The notes under the pieces were generated by a model. That model was given only the letters and a program-made list of their open reading frames with translations, had not been told where the DNA came from and made no database searches. Shown in pieces: positions 1 through 7,446 of a stretch of DNA of 29,963 bases. Origin of the DNA: Prevotella sp. UBA1395. GTDB taxonomy: Bacteria > Bacteroidota > Bacteroidia > Bacteroidales > Bacteroidaceae. Position 1 is the first letter of the stretch; every line of letters begins with the position of its first letter. The position numbers and the translations under genes were made by a program. Where the stretch lies: positions 10,079-40,041 of the forward strand of contig DBQL01000080.1 in assembly GCA_002305235.1 (NCBI GenBank), read 5' to 3'.

Positions 1-42
1 GACAAGTACGGAAAAGTGAGCCTGAAAAATAAAAAAAAGAGG

Positions 43-58
43 ATAACAAACGTGTTAT
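43..58. promoter_or_regulatory. short inverted repeat upstream of the alpha-galactosidase gene
   Basis: ATAACA (43-48) and TGTTAT (53-58) form a perfect 6-bp inverted repeat with a 4-nt centre, 60 bp before the start codon at 118. A second, weaker repeat, GTGTT/AACAC, lies at 84-98. They could be an operator or a weak hairpin in the leader. A poor match to the Bacteroidetes -7 element (TAATTTAG, 74-81) lies between them, with no convincing TTTG at the right distance upstream. Function is not established. Confidence 0.2.
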
Positions 59-117
59 TTCATGATTTATCCGTAATTTAGCGGTGTTCTATCAACACTA
101 TACAACATCACTACACT

Positions 118-2907
118 ATGCTAAACTATTTTCATCAAATCCTTGCCCTCATGGCATTCTGCTCGTTTTTGTTGCCCACGCCGGCTTTGGCGCAAGACGG
201 AACGGAGGCCGACTTCCGGTCATGGGCACTCACGCCGCCCCGCGGTTGGAACTCGTGGGACTGCTATTACAGTTCGGTGACCGAGCAAGAGGTCATGCAA
301 AACGCACGTTATATGCACCAAAACCTCCTCGATTACGGCTGGGAGTATGTCGTAGTCGATATCAGATGGTATTGCGATCACCCCTCGCTCGGTGGCGGAT
401 GGTACAACCAGCAGGGCACACAAGGCTATGTGCTCGATGAATACGGCCGTTATCTGCCCTCGCCACGGCGTTTCCCGAGCGCATTGAAAGATGGCGTGAA
501 CCAAGGATTCAAAGCACTGGCCGACTCCATCCATGCCTTGGGACTCAAGTTTGGCATACACATCATGCGCGGAGTACCCACCCAAGTGGCGAAAAACCCC
601 ACCAAATACAAGCTCCTTGGCACCGACAACAGCACCCCGGAACAGCAGAGGGCGGCTTGGGGCAAGGTGTGCAATGGCACCACTTCGCCCTGCACGTGGC
701 TGGCAGACAATGCCCTTGTGCGCAACACCGAGGAGGGACAGCTCTATTACAACAGCATCATCAAGCTCTATGCCGACTGGGGGGTGGACTTCATCAAGGT
801 GGATGACATCAGCCGCCCGTTCTATTCCGACGAGATCGCGATGCTCCGCAAGGCCATCGACCGGTGCGGGCGACCCATCGTGCTCTCGCTAAGCCCGGGC
901 AAGACGCAATACCAATATGCCGACCAATGCCTGTCACTGGCCAACCAATGGCGCATGATGGACGACCTGTGGGACAACTGGAGCCATGTGAAGGCGGTGT
1001 TCAACGAGGCCCACGCATGGGAGACGGTAACACGGCCGGGCAACTTCGCCGACTGCGACATGCTGCCCTTGGGACGCATAGCCATGACCGTGGGCGACCC
1101 CGGATATTGCAACCGCGACGCCGGGCGATGGACACAGCTCACCCGCGACGAGCAAATCACGATGATGACGCTATGGGGTGTGTGCCACTCCCCACTGTTC
1201 TTTGGCGGCGAGATGACACAGAACGACGACTTTACGCTGTCGCTTCTCACCAACAAACACCTGCTCGACATGAACGCCTACGGCGTAAACGCCCGACAGG
1301 TGATGAACTCGGGCAAGGGCGAGATTGTGTGGACGAGCCTCAACCCGCGCGACGGATCGCGCTATCTGGCGATGTTCCAAGACGACGATACGCGTTGGGT
1401 CTACGACAACTTGGCACTCTACAAGAGCGAGACGGTGGCCTATACCACCGACGGGCATGCCGTGAACGTGGACATCGCATGGCCCGAAGGCAGCAAGACG
1501 CTTGCCTTGGTGGTCGACGACGGTGGCGACAACTTCAACTATGATCATGGCGACTGGATTAACCCGACGCTCGTTCTGCGCGACGGTACGGAGGTGCCGC
1601 TTACCGGACAATACATGACTTCGAGCTATACCAAATCGTATTTCAACCGCATATCCGAGAACAAGAACGTGAGCAACGGCGGCAAGATGAAGGTCATGGG
1701 CGTGAGCTACGACCGCGGATTCTCTACCGACGCCAACGCGATGATGCTCTTTACCATCCCCGACTCGCTCGACGTGGTGCGCTTCAAGGCCTTGGCGGCA
1801 GCCGATGACAGCGGCATCGGGCAGGCGGGGGCTACCACGAGCCTCTGCTTCATGGTCTTCGACCAAAACCCGAGACCCACGCGATCGGGGCTTATCAGCA
1901 GGAAGACGCAGAAGTCGTGCGCGATGGAGATCGATGTTACCCATGCCGAGAAACTGAAAATCTCGGTCGACAGCTATGACGGCAGCTTTGCCTACGACCG
2001 GGCAGACCTCATCAATCCCGTGCTCATCGATGCCGACGGCAACGAGACATCGCTCACCCTGCTCACGCCGACAAGCTATTCGAGCGACTGGGGCACGCTC
2101 CATACCAACCGCAACGTGGAGGGCGGAGTGCTCAAAGTGGATGGCAAGACCTATACCACCGGCCTCGGCATGAACGCCAAATGCCTGCTGACCTATACCC
2201 TCCCGGCCGGCCACAAGTATGTAAAGTTTCGCGCGCTATGCGGATATGACTCCAGCTGTGACACCGACAACAAAGACCCGAACACCGGAACGACGATGGA
2301 ATTTGCCTTCGACGTAGACCGACCGAACAGCTACGACGTAGACCTCACCCGCTTGGGCTATCGTGCCGACCAGCCCGTGAGCATCTTTGACTGCTGGGGC
2401 GACAGCACGCTCGCCCCGGCCACAGGCTCCATCAACGTGTCCATCCCGAGTCATGGCGCCAAGCTCTACCTCCTCACCCCCGAGCGTGAGAGCGGCAGCA
2501 GCATCACGGTCAGTGTCGTGCCGAGAAGCGAAGACCGCTCGTCGGCAGACATCACGGCAACCATCGGCGGCGATAATGACGATTGCAGCTATGTGCAGTT
2601 TGTCATCGACGGCAAACCGGCAGGGAGCATCAAGTATGAGGGTGCGCCCCTGACATTCCGCGCCAAGGGTCTCAAGGAGGGCCGACACACCATCGAGGCC
2701 TATTACAGCGGGTCGTCGCGGCAGCTCGGCAGCAAGTCGGAAACGGTCACCATCAATACCACGACCGGCATCACGACACTGCCCTCGGAAAAAAACGACA
2801 ACATGAGGACTGCAGACTCCAAGATCTATAACCTGCAAGGCATGATGCTGAGCGGCAAGCCCGGGAAAGGACTGTATATACAAAACGGCAGGGTAAGAAT
2901 AAACTGA
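118..2907 (+). CDS. secreted GH27-type alpha-galactosidase with two inserted NPCBM-like modules
   Basis: Predicted retaining glycosidase that removes terminal alpha-galactosyl residues, exported by a signal peptide (residues 1-25, cleavage near ALA-Q). The catalytic (beta/alpha)8 region covers about residues 37-400. It opens with TPPRGWNSWDCY, carries VVVDIRWY (Asp81), has the nucleophile motif FIKVDD (Asp229) and the acid/base region QWRMMDDLWDNW (Asp282 or Asp283). Two NPCBM-like beta-sandwiches follow at about 441-580 and 602-735; the second has GLGMNAKCLLTYTLPAG. The stretch about 736-792 (VDLTRLGY, IFDCWGD, SIPSHGAKLYLLTP) resembles the end of the usual GH27 beta domain, so the modules seem to interrupt that domain. 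An Ig-like domain (about 793-895) and a tail with YNLQG and GLYIQNG end the protein. At 929 residues it is about twice a plain GH27. It stands alone on this strand. An alpha-N-acetylgalactosaminidase or beta-L-arabinopyranosidase specificity cannot be excluded. Confidence 0.85.
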   Translation: MLNYFHQILALMAFCSFLLPTPALAQDGTEADFRSWALTPPRGWNSWDCYYSSVTEQEVMQNARYMHQNLLDYGWEYVVVDIRWYCDHPSLGGGWYNQQGTQGYVLDEYGRYLPSPRRFPSALKDGVNQGFKALADSIHALGLKFGIHIMRGVPTQVAKNPTKYKLLGTDNSTPEQQRAAWGKVCNGTTSPCTWLADNALVRNTEEGQLYYNSIIKLYADWGVDFIKVDDISRPFYSDEIAMLRKAIDRCGRPIVLSLSPGKTQYQYADQCLSLANQWRMMDDLWDNWSHVKAVFNEAHAWETVTRPGNFADCDMLPLGRIAMTVGDPGYCNRDAGRWTQLTRDEQITMMTLWGVCHSPLFFGGEMTQNDDFTLSLLTNKHLLDMNAYGVNARQVMNSGKGEIVWTSLNPRDGSRYLAMFQDDDTRWVYDNLALYKSETVAYTTDGHAVNVDIAWPEGSKTLALVVDDGGDNFNYDHGDWINPTLVLRDGTEVPLTGQYMTSSYTKSYFNRISENKNVSNGGKMKVMGVSYDRGFSTDANAMMLFTIPDSLDVVRFKALAAADDSGIGQAGATTSLCFMVFDQNPRPTRSGLISRKTQKSCAMEIDVTHAEKLKISVDSYDGSFAYDRADLINPVLIDADGNETSLTLLTPTSYSSDWGTLHTNRNVEGGVLKVDGKTYTTGLGMNAKCLLTYTLPAGHKYVKFRALCGYDSSCDTDNKDPNTGTTMEFAFDVDRPNSYDVDLTRLGYRADQPVSIFDCWGDSTLAPATGSINVSIPSHGAKLYLLTPERESGSSITVSVVPRSEDRSSADITATIGGDNDDCSYVQFVIDGKPAGSIKYEGAPLTFRAKGLKEGRHTIEAYYSGSSRQLGSKSETVTINTTTGITTLPSEKNDNMRTADSKIYNLQGMMLSGKPGKGLYIQNGRVRIN

Positions 2908-2926
2908 AGCCCGCCACCATGCGGCC

Positions 2927-3033
2927 ATGCCCGCCGGCACGCTCTTCTCTCGAGAGGTCAACCCCGAGAAGCATTACCGCCATCCTACCGTCAGCGTGGT
3001 GGACATCGAACTGGCCAACGCGCAAAACAAATA
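2927..3033 (+). pseudogene. 35-codon ORF or gene remnant between alpha-galactosidase and its terminator
   Basis: The frame is open from 2903 to the TAG at 3031-3033, with an ATG at 2927. The product begins MPAGTLFSREVNPEKH and continues with SVVDIELANAQNK. It has a balanced, protein-like composition, unlike the Arg/Ser/Pro-rich products of the other frames here. There is no Shine-Dalgarno sequence. It lies upstream of the strong terminator at 3092-3133, so it should be on the alpha-galactosidase transcript. It could be the surviving 3' end of a deleted gene, a small protein gene, or chance. I do not recognise the sequence. Confidence 0.3.
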
Positions 3034-3091
3034 GGAAACGTCGTCTCTCCACCTTACCGCGAAGCACATCCCATTGCCTTGCGACATGCTC

Positions 3092-3133
3092 ACCCATCCC
3101 ATTTGGCAGCACCAAAGGGATGGGTTTCTTTTT
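3092..3133 (+). terminator. strong rho-independent terminator after the alpha-galactosidase
   Basis: ACCCATCCC (3092-3100) pairs with GGGATGGGT (3117-3125). After a single bulged A the stem continues as TTTGG (3102-3106) with CCAAA (3112-3116), closing a CAGCA loop. The 14-bp stem runs straight into TTTCTTTTT (3125-3133). This is a textbook intrinsic terminator for + strand transcription and probably ends the transcript that starts upstream of 118. Confidence 0.85.
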
Positions 3134-3289
3134 GTGAGGCATATCCTATTCGCACGTAAACATTCTTGACAAAAGCCTCTCCCGTTTGCGGTTATTCTCC
3201 GCCGGCCCTTCTCTCAGTCGTAAATACGCCCAAAATGAGACCTTTTCTTTATTCTCTGTGTATCAATATGTTATAACCAAACTCCCATC

Positions 3290-3306
3290 CCGAACCGCCG
3301 GTTCGG
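3290..3306. repeat. 17-bp palindrome, 8-bp arms
   Basis: CCGAACCG and CGGTTCGG flank a single C. The arms are perfect. It could be a protein-binding site; as RNA it could only fold if the inner pairs open. It belongs to the cluster of inverted repeats in the gap before the secreted-protein cassette. Confidence 0.5.
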
Positions 3307-3397
3307 CCCCTTCTGCGCGCCCCATTGCTATCATTTGGCATCACGATTAAGGCCCTATCGCGTTGCCATTGAGCCTCTTTCGCGTCGCCAAAGCACC

Positions 3398-3416
3398 CTT
3401 TTCGTGACACGAAAAG
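3398..3416. repeat. 19-bp perfect palindrome, operator-like
   Basis: CTTTTCGTGACACGAAAAG is perfectly self-complementary about the central A (9-bp arms). Length and symmetry fit a dimeric regulator site. No T-tract follows, so it is not an obvious terminator. It lies about 670 bp before the first gene of the cassette at 4089. Confidence 0.5.
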
Positions 3417-3428
3417 ATAAGAATGGCA

Positions 3429-3442
3429 CTTGCAACAGCAAG
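3429..3442. repeat. 5-bp inverted repeat with AACA centre
   Basis: CTTGC and GCAAG flank AACA, 13 bp after the 19-bp palindrome. Taken alone it could be chance; it is listed because it is part of a cluster. Confidence 0.3.
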
Positions 3443-3495
3443 AAATGAGGCGACGACATGAACGAAACCTGACAAAAACAATGCATAGTTTTTCT

Positions 3496-3514
3496 ATTTC
3501 AAGAAATTTGAAAT
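3496..3514. repeat. 7-bp inverted repeat with GAAAT centre
   Basis: ATTTCAA (3496-3502) and TTGAAAT (3508-3514) are perfect arms around GAAAT. It is A/T-rich and the fourth inverted repeat in 225 bp of non-coding sequence. Confidence 0.35.
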
Positions 3515-4088
3515 GTTAAAATTCATGCTTTAATCTTGACAAAATCATGGCATTGCCCGAGTGGCACACCTCCATTCCCCATGACGATTGGCAGCCGACA
3601 ATGAACTGAAAGCCATACGCCAACCGTGTTAATAGATGTAAATTATTGTTATCAATATTATATTATAGCTTAAAATTAGAAAAAAAATCATAAATTGCAT
3701 GATGCATACTACAAACCCTGTTGCTCCAATCCCGCTATATGGAATGACGGTCTGCGAACATCGGTCGCGACGCTCCCATAGATCGTGATGAGAACAGCCA
3801 TTCCATGACGCCATCAGATGCAACGCACCTCTACCGACCGTGAACTCTTCATTCGGCCAATCACACTTGATACGACAGTGGACAAGTACATCGGATAGGA
3901 CTGCGGGAGAGTGAGCGGAACGACAGCCGCCGAGAATCCAAATGTTTCGCTGACCCGCCGAATGTTCTTTGCATGCGTCACGAAGAAGCCGCAAGAGACG
4001 CGAATACCGCGTCGATGAATATTCAAGTCACACGCATATCCGCTATCAAACCATCATCTAATCTCTTAAAAAATTGATTTACAGAACA

Positions 4089-4940
4089 ATGAAAGTAAAA
4101 TTGTTAATATGTAACGCGCTTTTGCTATGGGCTATCGGGGCATCTGCTCAAAACGGCATTCCGCGCGAAGACACCTCACTGGTCGCCAAGCAGTATCAGG
4201 CAACCATCAGCCGACAGGGAAGGATGGCCGGCATGGAGGCCTACGAGATGCTGGCTGCCAAGTACAAAATTCCCCATGACCAAACAAGCCAAGTGTTGAT
4301 GTTGCTCGTGAATCGAGAGAAAGAGAAGGTGGCCCGGAATTACATGTACCCCAAGAACCTTCGCCGACGGGTGGCGGAGAAACAAAAGATCGACAGTATC
4401 TATCGTGACAAACTTTTCGAGATACTGATTCCTTATAACGAGATTGCCGGCGAATACATGGGGCTTGCCCTGCTGGCCGCAGACTTATTGCACTATACCG
4501 ACAAACAGCATGCCGTACTGAAAGGCAAGGCGATGGACATTGCCCGGCGACTATACGCCAATCCGCGGCTGAACACGGGAGACGAAGAAATGAACATTTT
4601 GCGCAACACCCTCAACGAAGAACAATTGGACACTCTATTGGACTGTAAGAACGCCGGGGTGGCAACCCGTCAGATGAATCAAGGATGGGCAAGGCTGCGC
4701 GAGGCCGGCCTTGCCGAAGAACTCGACAGCGTGAAAGACTGCACAAGGGCCTATTTGTTCTATTTGAAACAACACAAAATCATGGACCTGCACCGTGGCA
4801 ACGCCACCGTTCGGAATAGACTGCTTCAGGATATGAATCGGCACAAGCCACCGGTGGTCAGACTGCTCGACGGTCTCGACAGAAGTGCGAAAATCAAATC
4901 GGAAGAAACAAAAAAAATAGGGAGGGATTTCGTATGGTAA
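4089..4940 (+). CDS. exported helical protein of unknown function, first gene of cassette
   Basis: The product is 283 residues from the ATG at 4089, which gives a clean signal peptide (MKVKLLICNALLLWAIGASA-Q). An in-frame TTG at 4074 would add only five residues and is less likely. The mature part looks almost wholly alpha-helical, rich in charged residues, with no Cys pair or catalytic motif that I recognise. A segment around NTLNEEQLDTLLD loosely recalls the L-T-x-x-Q helices of periplasmic chaperone-like proteins, but this is too weak to name a family. The stop codon overlaps the next start (ATGGTAA at 4934-4940), a sign of translational coupling with the Sel1-repeat gene. Probably periplasmic or surface-located. 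Confidence 0.75.
   Translation: MKVKLLICNALLLWAIGASAQNGIPREDTSLVAKQYQATISRQGRMAGMEAYEMLAAKYKIPHDQTSQVLMLLVNREKEKVARNYMYPKNLRRRVAEKQKIDSIYRDKLFEILIPYNEIAGEYMGLALLAADLLHYTDKQHAVLKGKAMDIARRLYANPRLNTGDEEMNILRNTLNEEQLDTLLDCKNAGVATRQMNQGWARLREAGLAEELDSVKDCTRAYLFYLKQHKIMDLHRGNATVRNRLLQDMNRHKPPVVRLLDGLDRSAKIKSEETKKIGRDFVW
4919..4925 (+). promoter_or_regulatory. Shine-Dalgarno site fixing the Sel1-protein start
   Basis: AGGGAGG lies eight bases before the ATG at 4934, inside the end of the preceding gene. Strong Shine-Dalgarno sequences are uncommon in Bacteroidetes, so together with the 7-bp gene overlap it supports this start and coupled translation. Confidence 0.6.
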
Positions 4941-6361
4941 AATTCTATCAAAAAATTGTCGGCCTGCTGCTCACATTAGCCGTCATCGGTCCAAGCAATA
5001 TTTACGCGCAGACCGTCAGCAAGAAGTTGGAACGCGCCGTGAACGTGCTCAAAAGCGCGCAGTCGGCCGTACTCATGGAAAATGCCCTTGCCGAGATCAG
5101 GCATGCGGCCGAGAAAGACAATAGCGCCTATGCCATGAACGTATTGGGAATGGCCTGTATGTATGGGCTTGGCACTCCCGCAGACACCATTTCGTCGGTA
5201 AAATGGCTGCGCGCCGCGGGAGAACGGGGGTACCCCGATGCCTATCACAACATGGGACTGATGTATAAAGACGGTATCGGGGTGAAGCAAAACTTCGAAA
5301 AGGCCTACAATAGTTTCATGGCCGGTGTAGAAAAAGGATCGGTGATGTGCTATTATGACGCGGGGTTCCTGCTCTACAAAGGTTTTGGATGTCAACAGGA
5401 TTATGTTCAGGCGGCGCAGCTCTTCCGGCGAGGTGCCGACAAGGATCATTCATGCAGCCTGTATATGTTGGGGCTATGTTATCGCAACGGCTATGGCTTA
5501 AGACAAGATTCTGCCCAAGCAAAGGCCTGTCTCGAGCGAGCCGGAAGATTGGGTTACACGATGGCTTTGGAGGAATTGCAACGCAAACTGCCCGAGAACT
5601 ATTTGCACGAGGTTGCCGCAAACCAAGACTCTCTGGGCAACCTGCCGCAGAGCATGCCGCAAATCAACAGCATGGTCAATGACACCGGACTGATTGCCGG
5701 GAACTATGAAGGCGCATTGGTCATGTATGACTGGAGCGGGAAATACCTGCTTGGAGAAAAACCGGTGAAAATGACGATCAAGAATCTCGGCAATGGGTTC
5801 TCCGGACAACTGTTGATCGACAAACAACCCGTGGATTTCACGGCCGACCTCTCATCAGACGGTCGCCTTATCTTCCGAGATGGGTACTTGAAGTTGGGCG
5901 AACGCTATCTCAACTCTCATGCCGTGAGATACCGTCTCGACTACGCCCGTTTGGATGTATGGGAGAACAGCATCGCCGGCCAACTGGGCCTGTACTCATT
6001 AACGCTCAACGAACCCGAGCGTCCGATGTATATCGACCTGAAGAGAGAAGGCTCCTCGACGCTTGGCTCGGCACAAGGGCTGTCGTCGCAAAACAGAAAT
6101 GACCGCATCTCCATCAGTCCCAATCCATTCGATCATCAGTTTGTCGCCGAATTTGTGCTCCGCATGGATGTGTCGCATGTAGAAGCCCGAATATTCAATC
6201 AGGCGAGCATGCTGGTCGAGCGCATCTCACTTGGCCCGATGAGCAAAGGGAGCCACCGGGTCACGATAAGCCCTCAAGTGGGTAATGGTGAGTATATTCT
6301 CAACATCAGGGCCGGCGAGCAGGTTCTACGCACAATAATCATTAAAAAAGGAGGCAGCTGA
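4934..6361 (+). CDS. secreted Sel1-repeat protein with T9SS C-terminal sorting domain
   Basis: 475 residues. The signal peptide is residues 1-25 (cleavage near IYA-Q). Residues about 64-207 form four Sel1-like helical repeats with an exact period of 36; their signatures include LGMACMYGLG, MGLMYKDGIGV, AGFLLYKGFGC and LGLCYRNGYGL. Such repeats are protein-binding scaffolds. The middle (about 220-385) is a beta-rich region of unknown type. Residues about 391-472 match a type A T9SS sorting domain: ISPNPF at the start, V-EARIFNQAS in the middle, GEYILNIRAGE and a final TIIIKK. This predicts export across the outer membrane and surface attachment or release. The gene overlaps its upstream neighbour and shares one base with the downstream gene (TGATG at 6359-6363). 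A scaffold role for the neighbouring exported proteins is inference. Confidence 0.85.
   Translation: MVKFYQKIVGLLLTLAVIGPSNIYAQTVSKKLERAVNVLKSAQSAVLMENALAEIRHAAEKDNSAYAMNVLGMACMYGLGTPADTISSVKWLRAAGERGYPDAYHNMGLMYKDGIGVKQNFEKAYNSFMAGVEKGSVMCYYDAGFLLYKGFGCQQDYVQAAQLFRRGADKDHSCSLYMLGLCYRNGYGLRQDSAQAKACLERAGRLGYTMALEELQRKLPENYLHEVAANQDSLGNLPQSMPQINSMVNDTGLIAGNYEGALVMYDWSGKYLLGEKPVKMTIKNLGNGFSGQLLIDKQPVDFTADLSSDGRLIFRDGYLKLGERYLNSHAVRYRLDYARLDVWENSIAGQLGLYSLTLNEPERPMYIDLKREGSSTLGSAQGLSSQNRNDRISISPNPFDHQFVAEFVLRMDVSHVEARIFNQASMLVERISLGPMSKGSHRVTISPQVGNGEYILNIRAGEQVLRTIIIKKGGS
6349..6354 (+). promoter_or_regulatory. perfect Shine-Dalgarno for the zinc-finger gene
   Basis: AGGAGG lies six bases before the ATG at 6361 and inside the last codons of the Sel1 gene. 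It fixes the start of the zinc-finger reading frame and supports coupled translation across the TGATG junction. Confidence 0.65.
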
Positions 6362-6828
6362 TGAAAAAAATTTTATTATTAAGCTTTTTCTTGCTAAATT
6401 TGCTTTCTGTAATCACTCAAGGTACTGTAACATTTTGCTCAAGCACGGCATCAGCGCAGTCATACGGCAACGAAGGTCTATGGTTGGACGAAGTGGACGT
6501 TTCGAGGTATCTTTGTACATATTGTAAAAAATCATTCAAGCTTGCAAGTGAACGCAATTGGCACGAACGTCTTTGTGACGTTACTGCTTGTCAATTTTGC
6601 AAAATAAAATTAAGTACTGTAATTGAAAAAGAACAGCATGAACTAACATGTCCCTCCGCCAACCCCTCCGATGAAGAGGATCATGACGGAATAAATGATT
6701 CTAACGATGATTCTTCAGACCAGAATGACCCTTATACCAGTGGAGGAGAGACATGGCCAAATACTGATAATAATGGAGAAACAATTTTTTTACGATATAT
6801 ACTAACAGTGGCGGATATCAGACATTAG
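6361..6828 (+). CDS. exported tandem C2HC zinc-finger protein, N-terminal half of a split gene
   Basis: 155 residues as read. The signal peptide is about residues 1-33 (LLLSFFLLNLLSV core, cleavage near SASAQ-S). Two consecutive motifs have the same spacing, C-X2-C-X12-H-X3-C: Cys52, Cys55, His68, Cys72 and Cys77, Cys80, His93, Cys97. This is the C2HC zinc-finger pattern, usually intracellular and rare in exported bacterial proteins. An acidic linker (about 104-124) is rich in Asp, Ser and Asn and could bind calcium. The last dozen residues after the 7-T tract (6785-6791) look out of frame. Moving back one base there continues without a stop into the HExxH frame ending at 7418. The natural product is therefore probably a 352-residue protein, made by frameshifting or hidden by a one-base error. 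Confidence 0.75.
   Translation: MKKILLLSFFLLNLLSVITQGTVTFCSSTASAQSYGNEGLWLDEVDVSRYLCTYCKKSFKLASERNWHERLCDVTACQFCKIKLSTVIEKEQHELTCPSANPSDEEDHDGINDSNDDSSDQNDPYTSGGETWPNTDNNGETIFLRYILTVADIRH
6786..6792 (+). promoter_or_regulatory. candidate -1 ribosomal slippery heptamer T TTT TTA
   Basis: In the zinc-finger frame the codons run ATT TTT TTA (6784-6792), so the heptamer T_TTT_TTA is in exact X_XXY_YYZ phase, the same heptamer as the HIV-1 gag-pol site. A -1 slip enters the frame encoding the HExxH region. A 5-bp stem (GATAT 6794-6798 with ATATC 6815-6819) lies downstream but is weak. Simpler explanations are a one-base error in a homopolymer or a poly-T phase-variation tract. Confidence 0.4.
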
Positions 6829-6836
6829 AGGGACTT

Positions 6837-7418
6837 TTGAATTGGGCTGGTAAAGCAAGTGGAAAAATAAAAATTATTTTAAATGAATTATACTCACAAG
6901 GGAAAATCATTTTAATAGATAACAGTAAGATTGTCGCAGGATATGATCCGGCAAATAAAAGTATATATTTGCCCAAAGATCTATCTGTTAATAATCAAAG
7001 CGTCACACATGAGGTGTGTCACTATATTCAAGACCAATTGGGGGTATTAGACTACGACAATCACAGTTCTGAAAATGAATACCAAGCCTACTTTATAAAT
7101 TATATTCTCCATAACACACTCGAAGAAGAAAATACAATTGAACCGATGGGGGTAAAACAATTAGTAGAATGGGATGAATTTAAGAAAACCATTCCCATTC
7201 ATTGTCGCTTAGAAAATAACAAATTATACTATGATCGTGATTTCTTGGAAATCCTGAACCGTCCGGAACTTCATGATGTTCTTTCCCAAGCATTCAGAAA
7301 CAGTTGTGCGGCGGGTGGGAAACCTGCTTCCTACTACACGAATAGCAATTTGGCAACGTATGACTGGAAGTGGAAAGAACTTCTCGAGGCACTTGGATTT
7401 GAGCTTCAATCACACTGA
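6837..7418 (+). CDS. HExxH metallopeptidase-like region, C-terminal half of the split gene
   Basis: The frame is open from 6774 to 7418 but has no ATG before the catalytic motif; 6837 is only a TTG. It is best read as the continuation of the zinc-finger gene after a -1 shift in the T tract. Upstream in-frame sequence is already protein-like (TNSGGYQTLEGLLNWAG). Numbered from 6837, the motif is THEVCHYIQ (His58, Glu59, His62), with a likely third zinc ligand Glu81 (or Glu79) in ENEYQAYF. This HExxH plus downstream E-Y-x-A arrangement recalls zinc metallopeptidase-like domains seen in some secreted Bacteroidetes proteins and polymorphic toxins. The substrate is unknown. In the joined protein the motif would be His217-Glu218-x-x-His221. 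The downstream gene starts 28 bp after the stop. Whether it is an active enzyme is not shown by the sequence. Confidence 0.65.
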   Translation: MNWAGKASGKIKIILNELYSQGKIILIDNSKIVAGYDPANKSIYLPKDLSVNNQSVTHEVCHYIQDQLGVLDYDNHSSENEYQAYFINYILHNTLEEENTIEPMGVKQLVEWDEFKKTIPIHCRLENNKLYYDRDFLEILNRPELHDVLSQAFRNSCAAGGKPASYYTNSNLATYDWKWKELLEALGFELQSH

Positions 7419-7446
7419 TCATTTCAAACAAAAAAGAAAATAAAAA

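Larger units (their letters stand above)
3134..4088. other. gene-free stretch with clustered inverted repeats
   Basis: No convincing coding region is visible in about 950 bp. Short open frames on the minus strand (for example 3629-3994 and 3814-4026) have no recognisable domain, ribosome site or protein-like composition. The stretch holds four inverted repeats between 3290 and 3514 and an A/T-rich block at about 3635-3690. It separates the terminator of the alpha-galactosidase unit from the first gene of the secreted-protein cassette, so the cassette promoter must lie here. No clear TTTG...TAnnTTTG promoter could be placed. Confidence 0.5.

Noticed and set aside
1171..2214. 347-codon minus-strand open frame opposite the alpha-galactosidase
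   Set aside because: His/Ala/Val/Arg-rich antisense shadow; the plus-strand gene has strong GH27 and NPCBM signatures.
2919..3137. 72-codon plus-strand frame overlapping the terminator
   Set aside because: Arg/Ser/Pro/Thr-rich product that runs through the terminator stem; the 2903-3033 frame is more protein-like.
3629..3994. minus-strand open frame of 121 codons in the gene-free stretch
   Set aside because: No homology that I recognise, no ribosome site, odd composition, and the N-terminal side lies in sequence with no promoter-like features.
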